This document shows positions 11,584 through 23,600 of a stretch of DNA of 64,000 nucleotides, in pieces (positions within the stretch are counted from its first letter, which is position 1; each line of letters begins with the position of its first letter). A program made the position numbers and the translations under genes. The DNA comes from Phallusia mammillata (lineage: Eukaryota; Chordata; Ascidiacea; Phlebobranchia; Ascidiidae). Under the pieces are notes generated by a model. The model did no database searches and was not told the DNA's origin. It saw only the letters and a list, made by a program, of their open reading frames with translations. The stretch covers positions 124,001 through 188,000 of the forward strand of contig QLIY01000070.1 of NCBI GenBank assembly GCA_003260075.1, read 5' to 3'.

Positions 11584-12699
11584 ATGTTGGTTTCTGGGCA
11601 ACTAAACGATTATGCCACATCAAGCTTTGAATCTGTCAGTAGCGGAGCCTTCAGAAGATCTTCTACTTCCTCATCGTCTCAAAGATCCCCTTCCAAGTCA
11701 TCCACAGTTACGTCAAACTACAGCTCCTCTTCAAGTTCTTCTTCCTCTCCCGTTAACTCCAATCCTATAGAGATGCAGCAAAATTACAAAATGGAAATCA
11801 GCGATAATCAACAACTTACGCCCTTTCCGACTTTTGCCAAAGAAGACGAGACTTCAAGAAACGCGTATGAGCAGTATGCTGCATTGGTGAACCAGCAAAT
11901 GGGCGGAGATTGCAAACCAAACAGCGATGTAACAATGCCTGGTTTCAATTGTGGATCATTCGATATTACACCGCCCCATAACAGTCAGGATGTTGGATTT
12001 TTTACCAAAGGGTGCAACGAACTTTCAAATGAAACTCTCCAGCAGCAATGTCAACTACAACAGCCTCCGACACCGAAAAAGAGCTATGAACACGTCACTG
12101 ACAAAGAGTTGCGCAAAAAGTTAAAGAATCGGGAATCGGCACAGGCTGCACGTGATCGGAAAAAGGCCAAGATGCTGAGCCTGGAAAGACAGATCGCAGA
12201 TCTTTTGGAGCGAAACCGACTTGTGGAAAGTGAAAATCACAAGCTACGAGCCAGGATTCATCAAATGGAAGCAGACGCTTATTGGAGAATTGCGAAACAA
12301 GGCGAAAGTGGCGGTGCTGGCTCCGAGACGTCAACATACGCTGGCTCGATGGTGCAGCAAACTTTTCCCGGAGCACATATGCAGTACGGGAGAACGGATA
12401 ATTTCTCACGAAATTGCAGCTACACAAATCCGTACGGAACACCCGAAACAGGCCTTACTGTAACGAACGATGGTACTACTACCCAGGGTGACAAAAACAA
12501 TTTCCAAATCATCAACACGATGCCGCTGGAGACAACCGTCGTTGGCGACTTTAGCCCAACCTACGCACAAAACATTTGGGACAACGATACGGTTCCAGCG
12601 CTAAACAACGACACCCAGTCTTACGTAATGAACTGTGCTTACACCGCGAATGCGAATGCCACCAGTTCAAGCACGACACGAGAAGGGGTTATAGGATAA
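11584..12699 (+). CDS. xbp1: XBP1-type bZIP transcription factor
   Basis: Single open frame of 371 aa. The first 160 residues are Ser- and Gln-rich. A bZIP domain follows at about residues 170-230. Its basic region reads KLKNRESAQAARDRKKAKM, close to XBP1 (KLKNR..AQ.ARDRKKA.M) and unlike CREB, ATF6 or Maf basic regions. The leucine-zipper heptads include ERQIADLLERNRLVESENHKL. The rest is low complexity. An in-frame stop lies two codons before the ATG, and two other ATGs in other frames lie within 11 nt upstream. In other animals XBP1 acts in the unfolded-protein response and its mRNA is cut by IRE1; no matching pair of cleavage loops is evident here. Family assignment rests on the basic region only. 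Confidence 0.65.
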   Translation: MLVSGQLNDYATSSFESVSSGAFRRSSTSSSSQRSPSKSSTVTSNYSSSSSSSSSPVNSNPIEMQQNYKMEISDNQQLTPFPTFAKEDETSRNAYEQYAALVNQQMGGDCKPNSDVTMPGFNCGSFDITPPHNSQDVGFFTKGCNELSNETLQQQCQLQQPPTPKKSYEHVTDKELRKKLKNRESAQAARDRKKAKMLSLERQIADLLERNRLVESENHKLRARIHQMEADAYWRIAKQGESGGAGSETSTYAGSMVQQTFPGAHMQYGRTDNFSRNCSYTNPYGTPETGLTVTNDGTTTQGDKNNFQIINTMPLETTVVGDFSPTYAQNIWDNDTVPALNNDTQSYVMNCAYTANANATSSSTTREGVIG

Positions 12700-13431
12700 A
12701 TTGTGTGAAAAGTCATATACAAAGAGATTTATCAAAATCTTTTTGTTTCCAGCTTACAACATTGCTGGTTAGATAGAAGGCAACCGCGCATTTCATGTGA
12801 TTAGTCTCGTTGGACAAGGTTTGAAACCAGTTTCGGAATTAGAAATCGTTTCGTACCGTAATCGTCGCGTTTGTTCTCAACCATCGCTGCTTGCCGCATT
12901 ATGAGATTTTTATGAATAATTGCCCCCGAGCTATTATTCTTTTATGCAAGGATAACTACAAACGCCGGTAACTAAAACAAATTTTTAGTTTGATTGCCCA
13001 TGTAATGTGCCTCGGTTTTGTATCGTATTTTTAGCTTTTTGCTATTTTTATTTATGCGAAGTTTCTGTTAAGAAACGCACACATTTCCACTTTACTTTCT
13101 TTGTACCAGTTCAATATTTTATGATGCACGACTGCTTGATCTTGAAATACAGCTCACCTATGTCATTTCATGCGTGATGTTTTTTAAGAAAGCCGCAGGC
13201 CCACTCAAAACGAGTCAAGTAATTCGAACTAAATCTACCCCAAGCAAATAAAAATCATACAGTTAACGAAAAAAAGTGTTTTTTAGAGCAGGCACATGCA
13301 TTTATCCACTTTTGTGCATAAATTTGTTTGGATTAATTCACTTTAATTTTTACAAAATTATGAATAAATTTGAGCAACACAGCCCTCGAGAAATCAACAA
13401 CGTGGACGAAAAAACTGGTTAGGTGCATAGG

Positions 13432-13579
13432 CAATGGTGGGGTTCAATTTTTTGTCAGCCGGTTCTGTAACAAAAAGTCCATTGACAGCAACCAGTAATG
13501 CTAACCGGTTCGCTTATCTCATAAAATTTCGTGAGACGGTTCTATAGAACCGGTACGAACCGGCTGAATCCTACCACTG
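13432..13579. mobile_element. hAT-type MITE, 148 bp
   Basis: Terminal inverted repeats CAATGGTGGGGTTCA and TGAATCCTACCACTG. The 8-bp flanks tgcatagg and tacatagg match at 7 of 8 positions. The interior is built from GCCGGTTC/GAACCGGC palindromes and has no coding capacity. Confidence 0.75.
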
Positions 13580-13711
13580 TACATAGGTATGCATTGACTT
13601 ACAATTTTTCACCCAATTAACCCATATGTCCTACACACAGACACAGTAGTATCTATGATTAACTATAGCTCAAAGCCTCAAACATATGGGGCGCCGTTGT
13701 CGAATAAATTA

Positions 13712-14026
13712 AGTTGCAGCAAGATAGCTAAGTTGCTGCAAGATAGCTAAGTTGCTGCAAGATAGCTAAGTTGCAGCAAGATAGCTAACCTGCAACGAAA
13801 CATAGCTAACTTGCAGCAACTTAGCGTTGCAAGTTAGCTAACTTGCCGCAATGTAGATTATCTTGCGGCAACTTAGGGTCGCAAGTTAGCTATCTTACGC
13901 AACTTTAGCGTTGCAAGTTAGCCAAGTTGCGGCAACTTAGCGTCGCAAGTTAGCTAACTTGCGGCAACTTAGCGTCGCAAGTTAGCTATCTTGCGGCAAC
14001 TTAGCGTCGCAAGTTAGCTATCTTGC
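13712..14026. repeat. Palindromic tandem array (TTAGCTAACTTGC units)
   Basis: About four units of roughly 20 bp (gcaagatagctaagttgc) are followed by several units of about 33 bp built on gcaagttagctaacttgc with cggcaacttagcgtc. Each unit is itself a near palindrome, so the single strand could form a series of hairpins. It lies within the TA-flanked MITE. Confidence 0.9.
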
Positions 14027-14027
14027 N
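14027..14027. other. Assembly gap (single N)
   Basis: A single N. The 152 bases that follow repeat sequence found 7.5 kb downstream, so the N marks a join rather than one unknown base. Confidence 0.9.
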
Positions 14028-14179
14028 TTGAATGCCGTTTGTTTCTTAATTTTGTGTGTGAGGGGAGTTCGTGTTGTGTTATTTAAGCTTCTAGTTATTT
14101 GTTGCAGTCGCTTAATGGTTCTGGAGATGCAACTCCAGTGAACAGAAGAATTTCGTTCAGCCGGGGAAGTCACGCCTCT
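14028..14179 (+). pseudogene. Copy of DCAF1 intron 19/exon 20
   Basis: This stretch matches 21557-21708 without a difference I could see: the end of intron 19, its acceptor and the first ~72 nt of exon 20. The left side is bounded by the N. The right side runs directly into the terminal inverted repeat of the MITE. It is not part of the DCAF1 reading frame, which starts at 14653. Misjoin or captured gene fragment; see findings. Confidence 0.85.
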
Positions 14180-14652
14180 TTATTCGACAACGGCGCACCA
14201 TACAAAATAAGTTGACCAAGCCATAGAGAACACAAACGCGACAAAAATACGCGACACGCGACATATAGCGCGCATGTTTGTTCTCGGCTCCGGTTTTGTT
14301 TACTTCTTTCTACAAAAAATGTTACATCGTTTATGGCCATGTAGCTGATAGAACTCGGATAATTTTTAGACAAATATTGCAAACTTTGTTAAATAGGCAA
14401 CACATTAACCAGATATTACATCTTACAATAGAAATATAGCGCAGTTGTGTCATTTTGTCCAACTACCCTGTGCTTCATACAAAATGTTATTTTAATTTTT
14501 AATGTTAACCTGAAAATCGGGCCAGCAAACCATTTCCACATCCAGCTGGAAACTCGCTTTATGTGGTATTGCAGAAACTAAGATAAATAACTGTTTTCAT
14601 TCCCAAGCAAGTGCAACAGTATTTTTTGTTACTGGACTTGATTGATTTCATC

Positions 14653-17600
14653 ATGTCTTCGATGGCTGATGACTGTAAAAATGAAATCAACAAACTGATG
14701 GAAGAGTGGACGTCAAAACATGCTGAAACTGACTATGATCCAGTTCCATTCCTAACTAAGTTAGTGTTTTTGTTAATATTAGCTGTTTAAGTAAAGAGTT
14801 CATGTCAGAGATTTTTTTCTGATTTTCAAATCCCATGGGATTGCACAACTGCAGTTGTGTTAAAGATGGTATTCTGCCTCAAGAATTTACTTTTGTTTGC
14901 ATTTTGTGCTACTTTAAGTATATACATTTTTATTTTGTCAAAAAAGTACTTGTGCTAGTGATGATGGTACTAGTGATGTACCAAGTCGGCTAAATTTCGG
15001 GTCTGCCGAAACCAAATATTCGGCAGTTTTGCCGAATAAACTCTGCCAAATCAACCGAATCATTTATAACGTCATGTGAAGTCGTACGGAGTGTGTTTTA
15101 CATAAGAAAAGATTTGGTTTAGGCCGAAACGCAACAAATTATTGGCCAAAAACGAATCTTTGCAAAAATAGCCAATTCAGCCAAATAAATTCGGCACACC
15201 GAATATTCGGTGTCTCTATTTGTAACCCTTTTAAACCAAAATGACAATTAATGACATTTTAGGAATTGAAGTAAGACAAGTACAAACACAAGTAATTAGT
15301 GCCAGAACATAAACCTTTTGACTAAGCAGCCCTGGTTTAAAAAATATATATGATAAAAAAAATACTAGCATTAATGAATATGTCACGTACTTAAATATTT
15401 TGTCATTGTAACAGATTGTCAGTTCGATTTGAAAATGAAGCAGCAGAATTCCACAAGCAGGATCCTGATCCTTTTGATGATCGCCACCCTGGTAATGTTA
15501 ACTTTATTACTTAATCCTCAGGCAGATTTTAATTGTCCTCCATTCAAATTTCAAAAAAACAATGTGTGCAGCTTACACCATGCCCTCTTGCAAATTTGGA
15601 AAGCTGCTTAAGGCACTGGCTAAACAGGATGATTTTATGGATGAACTGGTTGACAACTACATTAAGTCAAGGAGCGGTGCAAGTTTACAAGCTGGAGATA
15701 TGGTTTTATTGAGGGAAGCTGCTGCCAGATGTCTTCTTGCAATCATGCCAGGACTTGATGCATACAGCTTGTTTAGTAATAATGTAAGTGTGTTGTCTCT
15801 AGTGATGCACCGAACCCATCTAAAAAGGTTCGGGTCGAAACCGAATATTCAGCCATGAAGCCTAATAGTTTTGGCCGGAACAGGCCGAACCTAAAATCCC
15901 CTTTCTTATGGATGTTTTTAGCTGAACCTTGTGTTGTTGATGCGAGTGAACTCAATTTTGACACACTAAAATCACAATGCGTAAGCTTTACTAAACATCA
16001 AATATTTTACAGACAACGTGGCTCGTATTTTATAGATACAACAATAGTTAATTTATGATGTTTCGTAATAAGGTCGAAATAAAATTTAAGGCCTTAATTC
16101 CATGCAATAAAAAAGTTCGGGCCGAAACCGAAACATTGGAAAACCAAAGATTCAGGTGAAATGTTTCGGCCAACCGAAACTTCGGTGCATCACTAGTTGT
16201 CACATTGTCAGACCATTTGTGTGGTGTTTACATGACTTTTTTTAGTCTGACATTCTTTCAATCCTGTATCAATGGGCTGCAAGTAAACCAGAACCGCTAC
16301 AGACATATGCTGTTGGGATCTTGGCTTATGCTGTTGAAAACCAAGCTATCATTGCAGATCACCATGCAGACAATACTTCATTGGTTGGTTCATTTGTTGT
16401 AGTTTGGCTGCATTAACACAATTATAGCTTTGCTCTTATTTCACATTAAGGTGCCAGTCTTACTGAGGCGCCTATGGAACCTCATACAACCCGGAAAGTA
16501 TGCCGAGGAAACCTCTTCACCCTCTGAAACTGTACAGCCGGTCAGTCCACAAGTTGAGCCTCACACTTCTGCCGCTAGAAATCGACCTTATGTACAAAAT
16601 GAGAGCAAAGAATCAAATAGGAAGAAAAGAAAATTATCAGGGGACATTTTGAAAAAGCAGAAGTTAAGACGACTCGAAAAACCTCCAACTCAATTACATA
16701 TTAAAAGTGACAACACTGACAGCAGTCCTGTTGTTGCTGCCAATATTGAAGAAAACTGTAACTCTTCAAGTGGATTGACTACACCAATTATTAGTTTCCC
16801 ATTGGAATCAGAGTGTTTTGAAAATGATGTCAGCAACAGTAGTTGGTATATGTCTTGTGCTCGTGGTTAACTGAAATTTTAGAAACTTACTGTTACTCAA
16901 ATTTTGCAGGGTTGAAATGATGCCAGTTGTTATTGGGTGTAGTTTTAGCTTAGCCCCTCCCCTTTCTAGTGGTATCTGTGAAAGATGTATCCTCAATTTT
17001 CTTAAACCGTTAGGTTGGTATTAACACAATATGGTCTGAGATATATCTGTAACTATAAGAAAATCATCTTCCAATCTTGTTTTTCAGGTGAATATCAGGA
17101 CCTCTTGTCCATATTCCTGGAGTACAATGCCCTTGATTTGGTTAAACACTACTTAAAGAAGAGCAGTACAAATGATGGACTGCTAACATTTTCAGCTTTA
17201 AGATTTTTTGCCTCATTGCTCTGTCACAACAAGGTTTGTCGAAGAGATTAGTCTAAATAGTTTTCTTTGTAACTAAACAGAGGATTTCAGTGAAAAATTG
17301 CAAATTCTATTTTATTGCATACTGCTTTCCAAACTGTGGCAAGTTAATTGTAAAGGAAGTATTCCATTTAATTGCATATTCCTGTTAATTGCAAGAAACA
17401 CCTAAGCAAATTCATACATATTTATATGTAAATTTCCACTACTTTTGTTAAAAAAGATCTTTCCCATTTAGATTACCACCAAGTTCATTGAAGAAAATGG
17501 AATAGAAAGGTTGTTATCAGTTCGACGACCATCAATGGGTGCCACTGGTGTTTCTCTTTGTCTGTATTACTTGGCATACAACCTTGATGCAATGGAGCGG

Positions 17601-20600
17601 GTTTGTCAGTTACCAAATAAGGTAAAGATTGTATATTTTTCGAATATTAAAAAAAAATATAATAAACATATGTGTTTCAGATTTTAAACAGTTTGGTGAA
17701 ATACGCAACATGGCTGCTTGAATGCTCTCATGAATCAGGAAGGTGTCATGCTGCATTGTTTTTCTCCACTGCATTCCAGTTTAAAGTCATTTTAAGACTG
17801 TTTGATCAGCATGTAAGATACATTTTATTTCTAAACATCTGTATATTAATTAATAAATCTGCTTTGTTTAGAATGGTCTGCGATACTTGTTGAACATTAT
17901 CAGTACCTTGCGGATTATGCGTCAAGAAGAGTTTGAGGCCTCGCTGGAGGAAGAAGACTTGTTTACTTGCAGACAAGCAGCCCGCAATACATGTCAAACA
18001 ATAAAAAGGTATTGCCAACTCCAAATACTGAAAATACTATGTGATCACAAAGTTTTTTTTTTTTAATGCAGGTACCTTGAAACTCACCTAATGCTTAAAG
18101 TTACTCTGGCAAAGAAGTTAGTACCTCGGCCAGCTTGGGATATCTCTGATGCTACTTCTTCAAAGGTAAGTGAATTTTTAACAATGCCTTTTAACAAAGT
18201 TTGTTTTTTTGTTAACTCTCCTTCTAAACAGATTGTGGCTCCAGACCCTGAAACTGTGATTGAAAATTTGCACTTCCTCCTGGATTTGGAAGATCAGAAT
18301 AATACTGTGACCAACTCCTGCCTCTCTAATTGGCAACCTATTCAAAACTTCTTAAAACTGGATGGGGTAAAGTTGCTTGTTCAGGTATAGCAAACTTTTC
18401 TTAAATTTTGATGTGTGTTGTTTAAGACTTCAGCTTCTATGCTTGCTATGCAAATTCTTTATCAGGTCATTTCACTTGCTTTGAATTGGACAACATACAT
18501 TGGTCAAACAGACACCTTAAAATCAGCACTTAACTGTCTTGCTGTTGTATCACTTTCTCCTAAAGCACAAGCACAGTTGTGTGAACAAGGCAGTTTACCG
18601 GAAGTTGGAGACAATGGAGTCGGGTTGGTGTTGTTGTAACCTTTTTTATAATATATATTTTTTTTACTGTCAACCAATGGTTCACAACCTGCAGTACACT
18701 GGAGCGGGGGGGGGGATAATATTTTTTTTTACTGTCAACCAATGGTTCACAACCTGCAGTACACTGGAGCTTTCCACGTGACACGGGAGTAGCTTTCTGA
18801 AATTCTGCTATACTTAATTGTCTATCTAAAATTACTAAGCTTTAAGGCATTTCAAAATTTCAGCTGTTTTTGGTTAATTGCTTGTAAATAATTAAAATGT
18901 AAATTTCCAAGCATTAAATGTTAGGGATGTGCCAAAACTGCAAATGTTCTGTTTGGTCGAGCACCGAGCATCTCACTTTAATGCTCGGTGGTCGGCCGAG
19001 CACGCTCGGTGCATTATGACGTCACAAAAAATCCCCTTTCTACGTTTTAGCTCTACAAGGTCTCTTACGTCACCGGTGGTGTTTTATTAAGCTGTACATG
19101 CCCATAAAGTACGCGTTTTTCCACCATCTAGTGCATTTGAAAAATCATTCGTTTTTGTTCATAGACACCCTTTAGAACACTAGTTACATATGTTAGCAGG
19201 GCATGAATATGCAAATTTAACGCTCGGGTCAGTTTGTGCAACTGCTCGGCCGAGCACCGAGCATCAAAAACTGCGATACTCGGTACCGAGCACTCGGGTT
19301 CTGGCTCGGTTCGGCCCATCCCTATTAAATGTGAGTTTTAACAAACAATAGGTTTGGGATCAAAATCCTCATGCAATCTTCAATGCATGGTATCACCTAT
19401 TGAAAATTCAACATTTTTAAACTAACTTATACTTTTGTACATTTTACAGTCTTATTTTGCGAGTAACCGAAGTTGATGAAAACTATGGTTCACCCCCGGA
19501 ACCAGAAGTTTTGCGCTCAGCCTTGTGCGTGATTATCAACTGTGTTTGTGGCTCCCAGTATAAGGTTTGTGTTTTATAATTGAACCAAAGAATATTGTCA
19601 AACGTTGGTTATCTCACATGCTTTATGTAGTTTGATGGTGCAATGGGAAAAGTAATCAATGGCACGCCACAGACCAAAGTGATAGCAAAATCCACTGATG
19701 AGGGAAAAAAGAAACTTTGGAAGTGTGTAAAAAACAAAAATGGAATTAAGGTACATTATAAAAAGCGTATTTGAACCAACACATTTAAATCTGTTTCTGT
19801 GTCTATTTAGATACTCCTTCAGCTGTTGATGATGACTCAACCAGCAAGTCATGCGGATGTCAATCGAATGCTTGCATGCAAGGTGAATTGCAAGTTTCTC
19901 AAATAGCTTGAAAAATATCTTTATGATAGCAAACTTACAATCAAAGTGTGTGTGAAAAACTGATTGATAGCCAATTTATTATTTTTATTTAACTATTCAT
20001 TTGTTGAGAGTGTTAAATAGTCCATTGGGTTGATTGTTAATAAATATGCCAAATATGAACATTGTTTTCTGATTGAACTTTTACTAACACCCTTTTTTCA
20101 CAAGGCATTATGTGGTCTTACCCGATGTGAAACAGTCAAGCAAATCATCTCAAAACTTCCAACTTTCAATAATGGCCAAATCCAATTTTTGACAAGAGCC
20201 CCAATTATGCAGGATCGAAGAAAGCATCATGCCCGCTTTTGTAAATTTATGGAGGAGTTAACAGGTAAAGTTAAACCATTTTTTTAATGTTGCATGTGAT
20301 TGGACAACTGAGTTTAGTTATGTGACGTCCTTCATCTTGAAGTTGGTAGAATGTCTGGTCTGAAGTAACTAAAAGAAATGAAAAATTTGCATAAGCTGTG
20401 CAATAGTTTGTTGCGATTTCAATGATAGAGCACAAAATTGCTGATGACCGGATGTTTTTCCCCCAAGTAAACTTGCTATTTTATTGTGGCAAATTAAGTT
20501 GTTGTACTTTCACTATTTCTTTACAACCGCCCTTTTTGTGTTCACAGGTCGAGTTTCTGGAAAACCAAGTTCAATGCATATGGATTTGGACAGTATGATA

Positions 20601-23600
20601 AAAGTGAGTTTATGTGTTTATTTATATGTTTTTAAACTTTAATTGTTCCAATCTGCACCTACTTGATTGATTAAATAATAGAAAACGATACTGTTATCCA
20701 TTTATCCACAATAGCACTTTCTTCAGGGTTCCCGCGGGTATGGAAAACCTGGAAAGGTTATAGAATTTAAATTTGTATTTTTAGGGGGGGGGGGCTTTCT
20801 TCAGGGTTCCCGCGGGTATGGAAAACCTGGAAAGGTTATGGAATTTAAATTTGTATTTTTAAGGTCTGGAAAAGTTTTGAAAAAAGTCAACTATTGCAAA
20901 AGTCCTTGAAAAAGTATGGAATTTGGTGCCTGAAAATGCCAGTTAGAGATAGGAATTTCAAATTATCTAACGTTTGTATATTTGTTGCAAGTATGGTAAA
21001 CTGGCTACATATACCAAAGTCTCTTTTCTAGTTTTGCTATGGTAATTGCTCGAGTTTTTTCGATTAAGGTTATGGAAATTCTTTTTTTTTTCTTAAAAAG
21101 TTTGTGAAAAGTCATGGAATTTATAAACAAAAATTGCGCGGTAACCCTGTTTATTGCGAAGACATTACATCCACTAACATCGCCATCACATGTAGAGCAT
21201 TTCATGGAAAACTGTTTTATTTTAACTGTGTACTCACTTTTCTGGTAAACAAGTTCCATCGCACACATCTCGAAACACATCAGCTACAAACTTTTGTGAT
21301 TGAAACCCCACTTAAAAACAAGGTGATCTTTTCAGGCTCACATCGTCTCACAAACTGTGATCCGTTTCGACAATCGCGAGTTGCTTCAAATGATTCACAA
21401 CCATCTTAACTGGTCTGGTTTACACCACTCCGCTTCAACACTTGCACGCGAAGCTTCACTCCACGTTCCTACAACCACCAGCACTGGGGTCTTCCTTACA
21501 CCAAAAACCTCTGGCCGAACCGTAAGTTGTAAGGTTATCATGGCTTTTTTGCTCGTTTGAATGCCGTTTGTTTCTTAATTTTGTGTGTGAGGGGAGTTCG
21601 TGTTGTGTTATTTAAGCTTCTAGTTATTTGTTGCAGTCGCTTAATGGTTCTGGAGATGCAACTCCAGTGAACAGAAGAATTTCGTTCAGCCGGGGAAGTC
21701 ACGCCTCTGGGATCACTCCCACTCTTCAATCCTATTCCTCGTTGCTATGCACTCCTACACCCAAGGTGCGTTATGTTCAATCAAAATCGCTACATCTTCT
21801 GTCTTTCATTCAACTGATTAGACTGGAATAGGAGACTGATAATTGTAACATGAGTGGTTTGAAGACCTGCTCTCTATTTATTTCGGATAGTAACTGTTTT
21901 AAACGCCAAAAGAAAAACCTGTGACTCTTTGGCAGGCAAAGATGTGTTTTTTGTTAGGTCTTGATACTGCTCCATGTGCACAAACACTTCACATAAATCG
22001 ACAAAAAAAATAATTCAGAAAGTTTGCTTACACAGAGGTGCAAGGTCAAAGTGAAGGGCGAGTGCAGTTCGGGAGGGGGGGGGGATTCGGATAGTAATTG
22101 TTTTAAAACGCCAAAAGAAGAACCTGTGACATTTGGCAGGCAAAGATTTGTTTTTTGTTCGGTCTTGATACTGCTCCATGTGCAGAAACACTTCACATAA
22201 ATCGACAAAAAAAATAATTCAAAAAGTTTTCTTACACAGAGGTGCAAGGTCAAAGTGAAGGGCGAGTGCAGTTCGGGAGATGCATGGGGATCCTCTTCGC
22301 TACAGCGATGTCGTCTCTCCACTAGCGGTAGAGTGACTGTGGTGCAACCGGGAATGTTGGACATTTTACAGGAGACAGATAAACGTAGTTCGTCACCCAA
22401 ACCAACACTCAGTACCATCGTAGCGGATTACCTTAAGAACCAGCATTCCCAGTGCAAAAATCCTGTGGTCACGGTCCCTGAGTTTTCCTTATTAAAGTGA
22501 GTTGTTGCTTCGCCTTAGGCCCTATGCTTTTCGCAGCATTGTATTCAGTGACATTTTTTACAAGCCGAACTTTGCCTATGAAACGGTATTGAGTCGGAAT
22601 GAGCATTGTTTAAAATTGTTCAAATATTTTTGCAAACTGAACCAAATTCTGTTATCAATCTTTTTGGGGTTTTCACAACCAAAACGTGTATTTAATATTG
22701 CGGAATTCAAAAGTTTAGGCTGGGAACCCTTAACCCTGTAAGGATATAAACATATTTTACATTCCCACACGACTTTTGTTACATTTTTCCCCTTTAAACT
22801 AGTGCTGTTCAAACGCTAAATTGGAACATACTGGTCATTAATGAAAATTTTATATATGACACAGGAAGCATTACTGCCCGGAACCAAGATACAGAGTCGA
22901 AGCCCCAGTGAACGTGAGCTCGAGGTGTATGAGAAGACAGATCGCACCCAAGTGTGGAGGTGTTGGAGGTTCAGCATGCGATCGTCAGTTTATTTACAGC
23001 AGATTCCGACCCAGTGTTTTGTTTCGGTCACCTGACGACGACGAGGTCCCATACACCTGCTGCGCATTTTCGGTAAGCTGGGTTTAAAGATTCATGGTAT
23101 TTGAAAAATTTTTGCTTGTGAATTGGTTCGGTAAATGTTCAAAACATTGGGTTCGCTACAATAGAGAGAAGGATTGTTATTTGGTTCATACTTTGACTGC
23201 ATATGTCTTAAGTAAGAAATAAACCAATGGACGTTAAAACTCGCGGTCCTGACGTAATCAACACTATAATTGCATCACTTTGGTCAACTGACTGGGTGTT
23301 TTAACATATCATATTGCAAATGATTTCAGATGTCGTTTTTGAATGGCATGTAGCCAATACCCATATACTCTTAACAACCAGTATCAACTGCAAAACCATT
23401 GCCAATCGGTATTTTCATTACATTGCGCCATGCTGGTCTATTTACCACGATAAAGCCATTACTTTGTCTTCAATTTCAGCCAGACGATTCCAACATGATT
23501 TTGGGCAACTATCAGGGTGACTTGGCGATCCGAAGTCTTCACTCAGAGCAGGATCGTGTGTTTGAAGGTTGCGCTAGTGCTCCTATTATCAAAGTGGAAC

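Larger units (their letters stand above)
13687..14200. mobile_element. TA-flanked MITE with internal tandem repeats
   Basis: The ends TGGGGCGCCGTTGTCGAATA and TATTCGACAACGGCGCACCA are inverted repeats with one mismatch, and each is bordered by TA, as for Tc1/mariner-type insertions. Inside lie a palindromic tandem array, one N at 14027 and a 152-bp copy of DCAF1 exon 20 sequence. The N makes the true interior uncertain. Confidence 0.7.
12700..14652. other. Spacer between bZIP gene and DCAF1
   Basis: Holds the 3' flank of the bZIP gene, two MITEs (13432-13579 and 13687-14200) with an internal palindromic tandem array, and a misplaced copy of DCAF1 exon 20. The last 450 bp before the DCAF1 start are AT-rich and presumably contain its promoter. 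No further gene seen. Confidence 0.6.

Noticed and set aside
12353..12383. Candidate IRE1 intron (GTG|CAGC ... ATG|CAGT)
   Set aside because: The first loop base does not fit CNG|CNGN, no flanking stem was seen, and removal of 27 nt would not shift the frame.
13712..14026. CRISPR-like array
   Set aside because: The repeats are contiguous near-palindromes without distinct spacers, inside a transposon of an animal genome.
21954..22418. Minus-strand frame with repeated segments
   Set aside because: It runs antisense over DCAF1 exon 21 and the ten-G duplication; the repeat arises from the assembly join.
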